This document shows, in pieces, positions 42,446-53,472 of a stretch of 64,000 nucleotides of DNA. The notes under the pieces are model-generated. The model worked only from the letters and a program-made list of their open reading frames with translations. It made no database searches and had not been told where the DNA came from. A program made the position numbers and the translations under genes. The stretch is from the NCBI RefSeq assembly GCF_014203665.1, contig NZ_JACHJN010000002.1:744001-808000 (forward strand). The letters run 5' to 3'. The number at the start of each line of letters is the position of its first letter. Positions within the stretch are counted from its first letter, which is position 1. This DNA is from Saccharothrix tamanrassetensis (GTDB lineage Bacteria; Actinomycetota; Actinomycetes; Mycobacteriales; Pseudonocardiaceae).

Positions 42446-44891
42446 CGTCGGGCTTGGCCTTCGGCGACAGCACCGGCGCCAGCCGGGCGACCGGCAGCAC
42501 GGGCCCCGGCAGCCCCGGGCCCGGCGGGGGTGCCGCCACGTCCTCCAAGCCCGCCGCGATCGCGATCGCACGGTCCCACTCCGGGTCGGAGGTGTAGTCC
42601 GCGTGCCGGTTCACGCCCGCCGCCCAGCGCCGTCCGGGGAACGGCCCGCGCTGCGGGTCCGGCAGCCAGTGGTCGCCGCCGAGCACCAGCGCCCCGGTCG
42701 GCCCGCGCAGCGCGGGCGGCAGGGCGCCGGTCGTGCCGTTCGGCAGGAAACCGGTGCCGAGCAGCATCCCGTCGAACACCTGGCGGCCCCACGTGGTCAC
42801 CGCTCCGCCCAACGGGTCCGTGCCGCGGCACAGCGCCCGCCAGCGGCCGTCCAGCCCACCGGCCAACGCGGCCAGCGAACTGTGCGGCACCACGGCCGGG
42901 AAGGCGCGCGGGTAGGCCCACTGCAACTGCGACCCGGCGGTCACCAGCCCCAACCGCGCGGCCTCCGACTCGGGCAGCTCCTCCAGCAGCCGGGCCACCG
43001 CCACGGCCGCCAGCAGGCTCCCCTGGGAGTGCCCGGCCAGCACGACCCGCGTGCCGGGGTCGGCCAGGTGCTCCCGCACCCGCGACACCAGTTCGGGCAC
43101 GACCTTCAGCGCGTAGCACGGCGGTACCACGGGGTGCGCCTCGCGCGGCCAGAACGCCGCCAGGTCCGCCAGGATGCCCAGCTGCCGAGCGGTGTCCGGC
43201 CGTCGTGCCGCCAGGTAGACCGCCCGCAGCAACGACAACGCCAGCACCGCCAGCACCACGACGCCGGCCCCGGCGAACGGCCGCGCCCACCCCGGCAGGT
43301 CGACCTCGCGCAGCCGCAGCGCCGCCGCCGGCACCGCACCTCCCACCAGCACGAACGCCGCGATCAGCACCACGTGGTGGCTGTGCCGCTGTTCCCAGCG
43401 CGCCCACCACCACGCCCGCGCCGCCCGCTTCACGTCCCGCGCGCGCCCGGCGTGCAGCAGCGACGCCTCCTTCGCCCACTCCTTGCCGCGTCGCAGCGAG
43501 CTCCACCGCACCGCGCCCGTGGTCGCCACCACCGCGATCCCGGCGACGAGAGCCAGCAGCCCGGCCACGCCCCACAGCAGCGCGATGTAGTCGTACCCGC
43601 GCGGCAGCACGCCGTGGCCCAGCACCCGCCGCAGCGTCAACGCCACCCCGGCCCCGAACCCGCCGCCCAGCAGCGCCGCGATCGCCACCACCGGCGCGGC
43701 CATCCAGCCGCCCGCCCACGGCCGCAGGTCGCGCGGCAGGTCCCGCCACGTCCGGCGGGCCAGCAGGGCGGCCGGCGCCAGCAGCAGCCCGAGCAGCAGG
43801 CACACCAGCGCGACCAGCGCCGCGACCATCTGCACGGCCAGGTCCGCGCCCGGCAGCTGAGCCGGCAGCCGCGTCAGCAACCCGACCGACACGACGAACA
43901 ACGCCCACGCGACACCGAGCAGCACGCGCCTCGGCCGTCGGGCCAAGGCCGCCCGCAGCCACCGGCCGCCCCGGTGCGGCGCACCGCCCGTCGGGTCGTC
44001 CAGCAGCATCGCGGCCAGCGCCGAGAGCCCCACCAGCACGACGCCGAGCACCCACGCCGCGGTCAGCGCCACCCCGTGCCGGCCGGGTGCGAGCAACGGC
44101 CCCGGCGGACCGCCCAGACCCACCACCACCGCGGTGCCCAGCCCGGCCACCAGGTGCAGCACCCGCAACGCGGGCGTGTCCGGGTCCGTCGCCACGTGCG
44201 CGCCGGGAAGACCCGACGCGCCACTCGGGGCCGCCGGCACGTTCTTCCGCTCGATCCGCCAGTCCACCGCCGACATCCGGTGCAGCACCAGCAGCAGCAA
44301 CGCGATCGGCGCCATCCCGATCACCGACCGGGCCCACGGCGCGTCCGACACCCACGTCGGACCGCCCAGGCACGTCGACCCCGGCGCGAGGCACTGCGCC
44401 GCCACCAGGTCCAGGCTGATCACCGCCAGCTGCGCCACCAGCAGCACGGTCAGCAGCAGCGCCGCCAGCCGCAGCAGCGCCCGCAACCCGATGCCCAGCA
44501 GGTGCGCGGGCACCGAACCGGTCGGCACCGGCGGCAGCATCCAGTGCGCCACGTTGGCCAGCGAGAACGGGAACAGCAGCGCCCACGTCGCCTTCGCCCA
44601 GCCACCGGAGGTCATGCCGCCCCACACGTAGCCCTCGACCACGCGCGTCACCGGGCGCCCGCCGGCCTGGAGCACCGGTCCCGGTGCGGGTCTGCGCAGC
44701 CGGTCGGCGGGGCGCACGACGCGGCCCAGGCCGTCCCCGGCCACGTCCACCGCGGCCACCGCGTCCACCAGCGACTGCGGGGTCGTGCCCTGGACACCGT
44801 GCACCCGCAGCTCGACCACCCGTGTGTCGGGGCCGGGAATCAGCACAAATCCTCCAGCGAGGCTCATGTCAGCCAGGTCATAGTGGTCCAT
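42429..44891 (-). CDS. Large membrane protein with alpha/beta-hydrolase (lipase-like) segment
   Basis: An 820-residue protein. The N-terminus has [20 protein letters not shown], a hydrolase-like first strand with an HG oxyanion motif; the middle (~125-565) holds about eight to ten membrane helices; the C-terminal cytoplasmic part carries [20 protein letters not shown], the GHSQG nucleophile elbow, and later [13 protein letters not shown] with a candidate histidine. It resembles uncharacterised actinobacterial integral-membrane lipases. The membrane insertion between first strand and nucleophile is striking. Its 5' end lies 83 bp from the divergent ahcY gene. Confidence 0.82.
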   Translation of the reverse strand: MDHYDLADMSLAGGFVLIPGPDTRVVELRVHGVQGTTPQSLVDAVAAVDVAGDGLGRVVRPADRLRRPAPGPVLQAGGRPVTRVVEGYVWGGMTSGGWAKATWALLFPFSLANVAHWMLPPVPTGSVPAHLLGIGLRALLRLAALLLTVLLVAQLAVISLDLVAAQCLAPGSTCLGGPTWVSDAPWARSVIGMAPIALLLLVLHRMSAVDWRIERKNVPAAPSGASGLPGAHVATDPDTPALRVLHLVAGLGTAVVVGLGGPPGPLLAPGRHGVALTAAWVLGVVLVGLSALAAMLLDDPTGGAPHRGGRWLRAALARRPRRVLLGVAWALFVVSVGLLTRLPAQLPGADLAVQMVAALVALVCLLLGLLLAPAALLARRTWRDLPRDLRPWAGGWMAAPVVAIAALLGGGFGAGVALTLRRVLGHGVLPRGYDYIALLWGVAGLLALVAGIAVVATTGAVRWSSLRRGKEWAKEASLLHAGRARDVKRAARAWWWARWEQRHSHHVVLIAAFVLVGGAVPAAALRLREVDLPGWARPFAGAGVVVLAVLALSLLRAVYLAARRPDTARQLGILADLAAFWPREAHPVVPPCYALKVVPELVSRVREHLADPGTRVVLAGHSQGSLLAAVAVARLLEELPESEAARLGLVTAGSQLQWAYPRAFPAVVPHSSLAALAGGLDGRWRALCRGTDPLGGAVTTWGRQVFDGMLLGTGFLPNGTTGALPPALRGPTGALVLGGDHWLPDPQRGPFPGRRWAAGVNRHADYTSDPEWDRAIAIAAGLEDVAAPPPGPGLPGPVLPVARLAPVLSPKAKPDVSPGA

Positions 44892-44974
44892 CAGCGGCCC
44901 ACACGCAGCCGAGCCGGATTACCGGCGTGGCGGGCGGTAGGGTCGGCGAGACCCCGAATTTGGAGGAACCAGCG

Positions 44975-46438
<1,464 letters not shown>

Positions 46439-46446
46439 GTTGGATT

Positions 46447-46649
46447 GACCTGGCTTCGCCAGGTCGGGGCGCGGTCGCCCGGAAGTCGGTAGGTCGAGAC
46501 CGGTTTTCCGTCGATCGAAGAGCGTGATCGTCGGAAAACCGGTCTCGACCTACCGACGCGACCGCGCCCGGCGTGTCTGCGGAGGGCCTTGGCGCTGTGC
46601 GTCTTGGCCCTTCCGGCGTTGGGGGAAGGCCGGGTGGCGAAGCCAGGTC
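46447..46649. repeat. Nested long inverted repeats between ahcY and the XRE gene
   Basis: The outer arms are a 15-bp exact inverted repeat (46447-46461 and 46635-46649); the left one itself forms a small hairpin (46447-46465). Inside, a 32-bp arm (46485-46516) pairs with 46526-46557 at 31 of 32 positions around a 9-nt loop, and the stem is extended by a 12-bp match (46467-46478 with 46558-46569). No ORF or flanking duplication. It may end transcription of both convergent genes or be a dispersed repeat; its organisation parallels the 24.7-kb palindrome though the sequence differs. Confidence 0.85.
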
Positions 46650-46661
46650 GATTGAACACAT

Positions 46662-47630
46662 TCAATTCCACTCGACGGCTATGCCGGCTATGCCGGGGCC
46701 CACGTCGGTGAAGTAGGCGCTCACGACGCCGCCGAGGCCGCACACGAGTTCCTCGACGTTCACGGGCGTGGCGGCGGTGTCGGTGCGGAACTGCTTGGTG
46801 CACCGGGCGGGCAGGGAACGGCGGTTGAAGGCGAGCTGCAGCAGGTAACCCCGGCAGGGTTCGCGGAAGGTGCGGTGGTGGCCGGGGGTCGGGCCGCCGG
46901 TGTCGTCGACGACCGTGAAGCTGAAGACGTGCTCCTCGCCCTCGGCCAACCGCCGGTCGAAGAGCAGTTCGAACGCCAGGCCGCGGGAAGCGCTCTGCCG
47001 CCGCAGCCGGCCCTGCCGACACCCCTCCGCCGGTCTTACCAGGGCGTTCTCGATCACGCTCCCCACATCGCCCTGGTGCACGGCCAGGTAGCGGTCCGGC
47101 CCGGCCCGCAGGGCCCGCACCACCAGCCGCGTGGTGATGGACCGCTGCTCCCGCTGCGCCCCGATCAGCACCGTGTCGTGCACGGACAGCACTTCCAGGT
47201 CCGCGTTGGCCCGCGCGCTCTCCGGCACGGCCTCGAACTCGGCCAGCAGCGGGGCGGTCTGCACCCAGGCGTTGGCGAGTTCGGCGAACGCGGGCCGCGG
47301 CAGCCGGGCCTGCGGGCGGTTGCCGACCAGGGCCACCAGCGAGTCCGCCGGCAGCCGCAGCACGGTCTCCAGCGCCCGCACGGTCGCGATGGCGCGGGGC
47401 ACCTCGGGGTGGCGCAGGCCGCGTTGCCAGTAGCTCAGCGTCGACTGGCCGACCTGCACGCCCTGCTGTTCCAGGTGTGCCCTCAGCCGGGCCAGGGACA
47501 GGCCCCGGTGGGCGATGGCGTCGTGCAGCGCCCGGTGGAACGGGCCGTAGCGCAGGGTCTCGGCCAGGGCGTCGGGCAACCCTGGCGGGTGGGCAACCGG
47601 CTGGTCGACCGGCCCGGAATCCGCGGTCAC
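46662..47630 (-). CDS. XRE-family helix-turn-helix regulator
   Basis: A 322-residue protein, GTG start. Residues ~38-95 are a Cro/C1-type HTH (LSLARLRAHLEQQGVQVGQS, TLSYWQRGLRHPEVPRA). The remaining ~220 residues are not a known sensor: they are beta-rich with ITTRLVVRALRAGPDRYLAV and several cysteines (Cys in PAEGCRQG, EPCRGY, ARCTKQF, LVCGLGG), so metal or redox sensing is conceivable. The gene is divergent from tmk, and the intervening 139 bp carry two matched palindromes that may be its operators. Confidence 0.82.
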   Translation of the reverse strand: MTADSGPVDQPVAHPPGLPDALAETLRYGPFHRALHDAIAHRGLSLARLRAHLEQQGVQVGQSTLSYWQRGLRHPEVPRAIATVRALETVLRLPADSLVALVGNRPQARLPRPAFAELANAWVQTAPLLAEFEAVPESARANADLEVLSVHDTVLIGAQREQRSITTRLVVRALRAGPDRYLAVHQGDVGSVIENALVRPAEGCRQGRLRRQSASRGLAFELLFDRRLAEGEEHVFSFTVVDDTGGPTPGHHRTFREPCRGYLLQLAFNRRSLPARCTKQFRTDTAATPVNVEELVCGLGGVVSAYFTDVGPGIAGIAVEWN

Positions 47631-47653
47631 CGCGGCACCACCCTTTCGTACGG

Positions 47654-47719
47654 ACCCAAATTGGGTTCACCGTAGTCACTCGATCTGGTGAGAGAAAGAT
47701 CTCTAGTCACCCAACTGGG
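47654..47719. promoter_or_regulatory. Paired palindromes in the XRE-tmk divergent promoter
   Basis: ACCCAAATTGGGT (47654-47666) and CCCAACTGGG (47710-47719) are versions of one palindrome about 55 bp apart, with a third dyad between them (GGTGA at 47687-47691 and TCACC at 47707-47711). They fill the 139-bp gap between the divergent XRE and tmk genes and are the obvious candidates for XRE-regulator binding, which could then also affect tmk. Confidence 0.55.
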
Positions 47720-47769
47720 CGACGTTATGCCGCCGATCGAGCGGAAACGCCGACCCTTAGGGTGGTGGC

Positions 47770-48411
47770 GTGGGAAAACTCGTGGTGATCGAGGGTCTGG
47801 ACGGTGCCGGCAAGCGCACCCTCGCGAAGGCGCTGACCGACGCGCTCGCGGCCAGGGGGAGCAAGGTCGCCACCGGTGCGTTCCCCCGGTACGACGAGGA
47901 CGTGCACGCCGACCTCGTCCGGGACGCGCTGCACGGCCGGCTGGGCGACCTGACCGACTCCGTGCACGGCATGTCCGTCCTCTACGCGCTCGACCGCCGG
48001 GGCGCGGCCGACCGGATCCGGCAGGACCTGGCCGACTACGACGTCGTCCTGCTCGACCGGTACATCGCCTCCAACGCCGCCTACGGCGCGGCCCGGCTCC
48101 GGCAGCACGCGGACGGCGAGTTCGTCGAGTGGCTGCGCGCGCTGGAGGTCGACCGCTTCGGGTTGCCGATCCCGGACCTCCAGCTGCTGCTGCGCGTGCC
48201 GAGCACGGTCGCGGCGGGCCGGGCCGCCCACCGGGAGACCGCCGAGCAACGCGAGCGGGACCTCTACGAGTCCGACGACGACCTCCAGAGCCGGTGCGCG
48301 ATCGTGTACGACGAGCTGGCCGATGCGAACTGGCTGTCCCCGTGGGAAGTCGTGGACGGCACCGCCGACCTGCGGATGGACGGCCTGCTCGACCGGAATT
48401 TCACCCGATAG
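47770..48411 (+). CDS. tmk: Thymidylate (dTMP) kinase
   Basis: A 213-residue P-loop kinase from GTG 47770 that phosphorylates dTMP to dTDP. The P-loop is VVIEGLDGAGKRTLAKALTD; the DRY-type nucleoside motif is VVLLDRYIASNAAYGAARL; the lid segment is RAAHRETAEQRERDLYESDD. The N-terminal P-loop GLDGAGKRT and the sequence AYGAAR near the base site resemble the mycobacterial enzyme (Rv3247c). It precedes mtrA by 177 bp, as in mycobacteria. Essential for DNA synthesis. Confidence 0.95.
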   Translation: MGKLVVIEGLDGAGKRTLAKALTDALAARGSKVATGAFPRYDEDVHADLVRDALHGRLGDLTDSVHGMSVLYALDRRGAADRIRQDLADYDVVLLDRYIASNAAYGAARLRQHADGEFVEWLRALEVDRFGLPIPDLQLLLRVPSTVAAGRAAHRETAEQRERDLYESDDDLQSRCAIVYDELADANWLSPWEVVDGTADLRMDGLLDRNFTR

Positions 48412-48588
48412 TCTCACGGAGTAACGAAACGTGACCGCCGCGCCGATGAGTCGCTGACGAATCCCGTTCGGCGAGGCGAGGTGGGGCACGTGGAACGGCG
48501 ACCGAGAACGATGACCGAGCGGACGCGTGCGGCGACCAGCATCGATGAGTACTGGGCGGTGCGTGGTGGCCCGACCGTTAGTGGGACG

Positions 48589-49275
48589 ATGTCGGGTATG
48601 AAGGCACGCGTGCTCGTGGTGGACGACGACCCCGCTCTGGCGGAGATGCTGACCATCGTGCTGCGGGGCGAGGGGTTCGATACCGCGGTGGTGGCCGATG
48701 GCGCCCGCGCGCTGCCCGCGCTGCGCGAGTTGAAACCGGACCTGGTGCTGCTCGACCTCATGCTGCCCGGCATGAACGGCATCGACGTGTGCAAGGCGAT
48801 CCGCTCCGAGTCGGGCGTCCCGATCGTCATGCTGACCGCGAAGAGCGACACCGTGGACGTGGTGCTGGGCCTGGAGTCCGGCGCGGACGACTACGTGGTC
48901 AAGCCGTTCAAGCCGAAGGAACTGGTCGCGCGGATCCGCGCCCGCCTGCGCCGGACCGAGGCGGAACCCGCCGAGGTGCTCCAGATCGGCGACCTGACCA
49001 TCGACGTGCCCGGCCACGAGGTGCTCCGCGAGGGCAAGCCGATCCAGCTCACGCCGCTGGAGTTCGACCTGCTGGTGGCGCTGGCCCGCAAGCCGCGCCA
49101 GGTGTTCACCCGCGAGGTGCTGCTGGAGCAGGTGTGGGGCTACCGGCACGCGGCGGACACCCGGCTGGTGAACGTCCACGTGCAGCGCCTGCGGTCCAAG
49201 GTGGAGCGCGACCCGGAGCACCCCGAGGTGGTGCTCACCGTGCGCGGCGTCGGGTACAAGGCGGGCCCTCCGTGA
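48589..49275 (+). CDS. mtrA: MtrA response regulator
   Basis: A 228-residue OmpR-type regulator. The start ATG 48589 (MSGMKARV) gives the same length as mycobacterial MtrA and puts the phosphoacceptor at Asp56 in LVLLDLMLPGMNGID; ATG 48598 is the alternative. The receiver domain has VLVVDDDPALAEMLTIVLRG and LTAKSDTVDVVLGLESGADD; the winged-helix output domain has LTPLEFDLLVALARKPRQVF and VRGVGYKAGPP. MtrA controls cell division, DNA replication and envelope genes, and in streptomycetes development and antibiotic synthesis. Confidence 0.97.
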   Translation: MSGMKARVLVVDDDPALAEMLTIVLRGEGFDTAVVADGARALPALRELKPDLVLLDLMLPGMNGIDVCKAIRSESGVPIVMLTAKSDTVDVVLGLESGADDYVVKPFKPKELVARIRARLRRTEAEPAEVLQIGDLTIDVPGHEVLREGKPIQLTPLEFDLLVALARKPRQVFTREVLLEQVWGYRHAADTRLVNVHVQRLRSKVERDPEHPEVVLTVRGVGYKAGPP

Positions 49276-49285
49276 TCGGTGCCCC

Positions 49286-51016
49286 ATGAGCGTGCTTGAT
49301 TCCGCGGTCCGCGAGTTGCGTCGTGGGATCGAGCGCGCCCGGCGCAACGGTGTCGCGTTCGGTGAGCTGTGGCGCCGCTCGCTCCAGCTGCGGGTCGTGG
49401 TCAGCACGCTGGCGCTGTCCTCGGCCGTGGTGTTCGTGCTGGGCATGGTGCTCCAGGTGCAGATCACCGGTCAGCTGCTGGAGACCAAGACCGAGGCGGC
49501 GATCCGGCAGGCCGAGGCGAGCGCGGCGGCCGTGCAGCCGGACCTGTCCGGGCTGAACCCCGGTCCGGACAGCGTGAAGTCGCGCTTCACCGCCGCCCTG
49601 AACAAGATCAACGCGGCCGGCTCCGGGCTGGACGCCGGCTCGTCCGGCGCGGGCGCGTTCGAGCCGGTGCTCTACGACCCGGTCGGCGTCGGCTCGGACG
49701 GGCTGCCCACCGCCGTGGGACCGTGGCAGGACGTGCCCGAGGGCCTGTTCAAGATGCTCGAACGGGGCAGCGCGGGCTACCAGATCCACACCGTCGAGCG
49801 CAGCACCGGCCGCACCACCCTGCTGGTGGTCGGCAAGCCGGTGAACAGCTCGGCCCGCGCCATGCACCTGTACCTGCTGTTCCCGCTGACCGGCGAGCAG
49901 GCCACCGCCGAGGTCGTGCAGTCCACGCTGGTGGTCGGCGGCGTGGTGCTGCTCCTGCTGCTCGCGGTGATCGCGAACCTGGTGACCCGGCAGGTGGTGC
50001 GCCCGGTGAGGCAGGCGGCCGAGATCGCGGAGCGGTTCGCGGACGGCAGCCTGGACGAGCGGATGCCCGTGGTCGGCGAGGACGACGTGGCGCGGCTGGC
50101 CGAGTCGTACAACGAGATGGCCGCGAGCATCCAGCGGCAGATCCACCAGCTGGAGGAGTTCGGCCAGCTCCAGCGCCGGTTCACCTCCGACGTGTCGCAC
50201 GAGCTGCGCACGCCGCTGACCACCGTGCGGATGGCGGCCGACGTGCTGCACGCGTCCCGGGAGCAGTTCCCCAGCGGCCTGGCCCGGTCGACCGAGCTGC
50301 TGGTGGACGAGCTGGACCGGTTCGAGTCGCTGCTCGGCGACCTGCTGGAGATCAGCCGGCTGGACGCGGGCGTGGAGGAGCTGGCGGCCGAGCTGGTGGA
50401 CATCCGGGTGCTCGCGCGGCGCGCGCACGACTCGGTGCGGGCCATCGCCAACAGCAGCGACACCACGATCGTGCTGGACCTGCCCGACCACGAGGTGACC
50501 GCCGAGCTGGACTCGCGGCGGGTGGAGCGGATCCTGCGCAACCTGCTGGCCAACGCCATCGACCACGGCGAGGGCCTGCCGGTGGAGCTGACGTTGCGCG
50601 GCGACGACGACTCGGTCGCGGTGACCGTGCGGGACCGCGGCGTGGGCCTGCGGCCGGGCGAGGCGGACCTGGTGTTCAACCGGTTCTGGCGGGCCGACCC
50701 GTCCCGCAACCGCCGCACCGGCGGGACCGGGCTGGGGCTGTCCATCAGCCTGGAGGACGCCCGGCTGCACGGCGGGTGGCTGGAGGCGTGGGGCGAGCGC
50801 GGCTACGGCGCGGTGTTCCGGCTGACCCTGCCCTGCCGGCACGGTCACGAGCTGACCTCCAGCCCGCTGCCGCTGGAGCCCCCGGACCTGCCGGCCGTCG
50901 TGCCGGAGCAGGCGCCGGAGGAGGAGCCGGCCGCCGAGGAGGTGGAGCTGACCGAGGAGGAGATCACCTGGCAGCCCGCCCAACCGGTGACCGGCGAACG
51001 CGAGGAGGTCCGGTGA
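49286..51016 (+). CDS. mtrB: MtrB sensor histidine kinase
   Basis: A 576-residue membrane kinase, 10 bp after mtrA. Two membrane helices (~37-57 and ~213-233) flank an extracellular sensor domain; then a HAMP segment (TRQVVRPVRQAAEIAERFAD), the phosphoacceptor His305 in SDVSHELRTPLTTVRM, and the ATPase boxes NLLANAIDHGEGLP, VRDRGVGLRPGE and GGTGLGLSISLEDARLHGGW. The acidic C-terminal tail (EEEPAAEEVELTEEE) is long. Its TGA overlaps the lpqB GTG. It phosphorylates MtrA. Confidence 0.96.
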   Translation: MSVLDSAVRELRRGIERARRNGVAFGELWRRSLQLRVVVSTLALSSAVVFVLGMVLQVQITGQLLETKTEAAIRQAEASAAAVQPDLSGLNPGPDSVKSRFTAALNKINAAGSGLDAGSSGAGAFEPVLYDPVGVGSDGLPTAVGPWQDVPEGLFKMLERGSAGYQIHTVERSTGRTTLLVVGKPVNSSARAMHLYLLFPLTGEQATAEVVQSTLVVGGVVLLLLLAVIANLVTRQVVRPVRQAAEIAERFADGSLDERMPVVGEDDVARLAESYNEMAASIQRQIHQLEEFGQLQRRFTSDVSHELRTPLTTVRMAADVLHASREQFPSGLARSTELLVDELDRFESLLGDLLEISRLDAGVEELAAELVDIRVLARRAHDSVRAIANSSDTTIVLDLPDHEVTAELDSRRVERILRNLLANAIDHGEGLPVELTLRGDDDSVAVTVRDRGVGLRPGEADLVFNRFWRADPSRNRRTGGTGLGLSISLEDARLHGGWLEAWGERGYGAVFRLTLPCRHGHELTSSPLPLEPPDLPAVVPEQAPEEEPAAEEVELTEEEITWQPAQPVTGEREEVR

Positions 51017-52749
51017 AGCGGCTGGTAGCGGTGCTGGCGGGGGTGCTGGCGGTGGCCGGCTGCGCGGCGATCCCGACCCAGACCTCGCCGATCCCGGTCA
51101 ACCCGTCGGCGGGCAGCGCCACCGAGGCCGCCGCCCCCAAGCCCGCCAAGGGCATCGACCCGCTCAGCCTGGTGCGCGAGTTCGTCAACGCCTCCGCCAA
51201 CCCGGAGGGCGACTACGCCGCCGCCAAGGCATACCTCACCGAGGACGCCAAGAAGACCTGGGACACCAAGGCGGCGCCGACCGTCATCGACACGACGTTC
51301 AACACCGTCCCCACCGGCGGCAACCTGGCCACGGATCCCAAGCAGCGCACCGTCCTGCTGCAGGGCAAGAACGTCGGTTCCCTCGAAGTCGACAACTCGT
51401 TCGTGCAGCGGGTGGGCGACCTGACCGCGCCGGTCGGCATCGAGACCGACGAGGACGGGGAGTGGCGCATCTCGGACCCGCCGGACGGCATCTACGTGCC
51501 GCTGGTCGGTTTCCAGGCGAACTACCGCCGGGTAACCCTGTACTTCTACGACCCGGACTTCGGCGTCCTGGTGCCGGACCCGCGCTACGTGGTGGTCCCG
51601 CCGTCCACGTCGATCCCGCGCCGGGTGACGGAACTGCTGCTCAAGGGTCCTGCGGTGGGGCTGCGGGGCGCGTTGTCCACGGCGATCCCGAACGGCGCGG
51701 CGCAGCGCAAGGACACCCACGAGGCCGACGACGGCGCGCTGGAGGTCGACCTGACCAAGGTCGGCGACCTCACCGCGCAGGCGCGCAAGCTGATCGTCGC
51801 GCAGGTGGTGAAGTCGCTCGCGGGCGTGACCAGCAGCCGGATCCGCATCCTGGTGGAGGGCGCGCCGATCTCGTCCGACCAGATCGAGTGGCGGCCCGCC
51901 GACGTGCAGTCCGGCGAGGCCCTGATCACGCCGGACGCCGACCAGAGCGGCCTGGTGGTCAGCAGCGGCCAGGTGCGCCGGCTGGTCGGCGGCGAGGCCG
52001 TGAAGGGGCCGGCGGGCACCGGCGAGTACCAGGTGCAGAGCGCCGCGCAGTCGCTGGACGGCACGCAGCTGGCCGTGGTCAGCCGGGTGGACGGGAAGTC
52101 GGTGCGGCTGCGGGTGGGCAACCTGGAGGAGCCGCTGACCGCGGTGGACCTGCCCGCGTCGACGCTGACCAGGCCGACGTGGCTGCTCAGCGGCCGGGCC
52201 GGGGAGCCCAGCACCGAGGTGTGGACCGTGGTCGACGGGGTCGACGTGGTGCGGGTGGTCAAGACCGACTCCGGCTGGACGGCGAACGTGGTGAACGCCT
52301 CGGAGCTGTCGGTGTTCGGCGCCATCACCGAGCTTCGGCTGTCGCGGGACGGCACGCGGGTCGCGGCGGTGGCCGGCGGGCGGCTGATGGTGGCGGCCGT
52401 GGCGCGCGTGACGGACTCGTCGGTGTCGCTGCGCCCGCCGCGCAACCTCCAGCCGACCGTGCTGGGCACGGCGACCCTGTCGGTGGACTGGCTGGCGCAG
52501 GACGTGCTGGTGGCGAGCACGTCGCTGGTGGCCTGGCCGATCGCCAAGGTGAACATCGACGGGCTCAAGATCGAGCGGTACAACACGTCGAACCTGACCG
52601 TGCCGGTCAGCTCGGTGACCGCCGCGCCGGGGCGCAACGTGGTGGCCGTCGACCAGAGCGGGCTGTGGAGCGCGGCGGACGTCGGCGACGTGTGGCGGGC
52701 GAGCGCGGTGAAGGTCGATTCGGGCGCGCAGGCTTTCTATCCGGGCTGA
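51013..52749 (+). CDS. lpqB: LpqB lipoprotein, MtrB modulator
   Basis: A 578-residue lipoprotein starting at a GTG that overlaps the mtrB stop (GTGA). The signal peptide is KRLVAVLAGVLAVAGC with lipobox Val-Ala-Gly-Cys (Cys17). After a disordered stretch comes the GerMN-like region (VTLYFYDPDFGVLVPDPRYV, VTELLLKGPAVGLRGALSTA) and a C-terminal beta-propeller-like half (~330-578). In mycobacteria LpqB binds the MtrB extracellular domain and modulates its activity. Translational coupling keeps its level in step with MtrB. Confidence 0.95.
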   Translation: MKRLVAVLAGVLAVAGCAAIPTQTSPIPVNPSAGSATEAAAPKPAKGIDPLSLVREFVNASANPEGDYAAAKAYLTEDAKKTWDTKAAPTVIDTTFNTVPTGGNLATDPKQRTVLLQGKNVGSLEVDNSFVQRVGDLTAPVGIETDEDGEWRISDPPDGIYVPLVGFQANYRRVTLYFYDPDFGVLVPDPRYVVVPPSTSIPRRVTELLLKGPAVGLRGALSTAIPNGAAQRKDTHEADDGALEVDLTKVGDLTAQARKLIVAQVVKSLAGVTSSRIRILVEGAPISSDQIEWRPADVQSGEALITPDADQSGLVVSSGQVRRLVGGEAVKGPAGTGEYQVQSAAQSLDGTQLAVVSRVDGKSVRLRVGNLEEPLTAVDLPASTLTRPTWLLSGRAGEPSTEVWTVVDGVDVVRVVKTDSGWTANVVNASELSVFGAITELRLSRDGTRVAAVAGGRLMVAAVARVTDSSVSLRPPRNLQPTVLGTATLSVDWLAQDVLVASTSLVAWPIAKVNIDGLKIERYNTSNLTVPVSSVTAAPGRNVVAVDQSGLWSAADVGDVWRASAVKVDSGAQAFYPG

Positions 52750-52803
52750 AACCTGAGACTCTGCCGAGGAGCCCTCTCAGTTTCGCCCGCCACCCGCCGA
52801 GAA

Positions 52804-53472
52804 TTGTCAGACCCCGCCGGCAACCTCGATCACGTGCTGATCAACCTGCTGTTCCCACCCTGTTGCGCGGGCTGTCGAACCGAGGGCGCGCGGTGCTGTG
52901 CGCGCTGCCTCGCGGCGTTCGGTGCGCCGAGGCGAGTCCCGGTGCCGGGGAAAGGCCCGCCGGTGTTCGCGTTGGCGGATTACGCCGGCGCGGCCAGGGA
53001 ACTCGTGCTCGCGTTCAAAGAGCGCGGGCGGCGCGACCTCGCACTGGTGTTCGGTGCGCTCGTGGCGGCGGCCGTGCCCGTGCTCCCGGTCCGGTATCCG
53101 GGCGGACCCGGGAATTGGTGGTTGGTGCCCGCGCCATCACGCCGTGCAGCCGTTCGGCAGCGCGGTGGCTCCCACTTGCTGAGACTCGCGCGGGCTTCCG
53201 GACTTCCGGTGGCGCCCGCGTTGGCGTTCTCGTCCGGCGTGGCGGACTCCGTCGGCCTGGACGAGGCCGCCCGCCGCGCCAACCTGGCGGGCCGGGTGCG
53301 TCTGGTCCGGGGCGGTCTGCCGCCGCCCGGAGCGCCCGTCGTGGTGCTGGACGACGTGGTCACGACGGGTGCGACGGCATCGGCGTGCGCTTCGGTGTTG
53401 CAGCTGGCCGGATTCCGGGTAACCGCGACTTTGACGCTGACAACGGCCCGCCGAAGCCACCCACACGAGTGA
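52804..53472 (+). CDS. ComF/PRT-family phosphoribosyltransferase-like protein
   Basis: A 222-residue protein, TTG 52804 start (a GTG at codon 11 is possible). It begins with a Cys-rich zinc ribbon, LLFPPCCAGCRTEGARCCAR, and has the ComFC PRPP-binding loop VVVLDDVVTTGATASACASV. ComFC homologues are linked to DNA uptake in competent bacteria; in actinobacteria, where competence machinery is often incomplete, the role is unclear. It follows lpqB by 54 bp and precedes hpf, as in mycobacteria (Rv3242c). Confidence 0.9.
   Translation: MSDPAGNLDHVLINLLFPPCCAGCRTEGARCCARCLAAFGAPRRVPVPGKGPPVFALADYAGAARELVLAFKERGRRDLALVFGALVAAAVPVLPVRYPGGPGNWWLVPAPSRRAAVRQRGGSHLLRLARASGLPVAPALAFSSGVADSVGLDEAARRANLAGRVRLVRGGLPPPGAPVVVLDDVVTTGATASACASVLQLAGFRVTATLTLTTARRSHPHE

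Noticed and set aside
44892..44974. Possible S-adenosylhomocysteine riboswitch before ahcY
   Set aside because: Only 83 nt between divergent start codons and no recognisable SAH-riboswitch core; only a normal ribosome site is seen.
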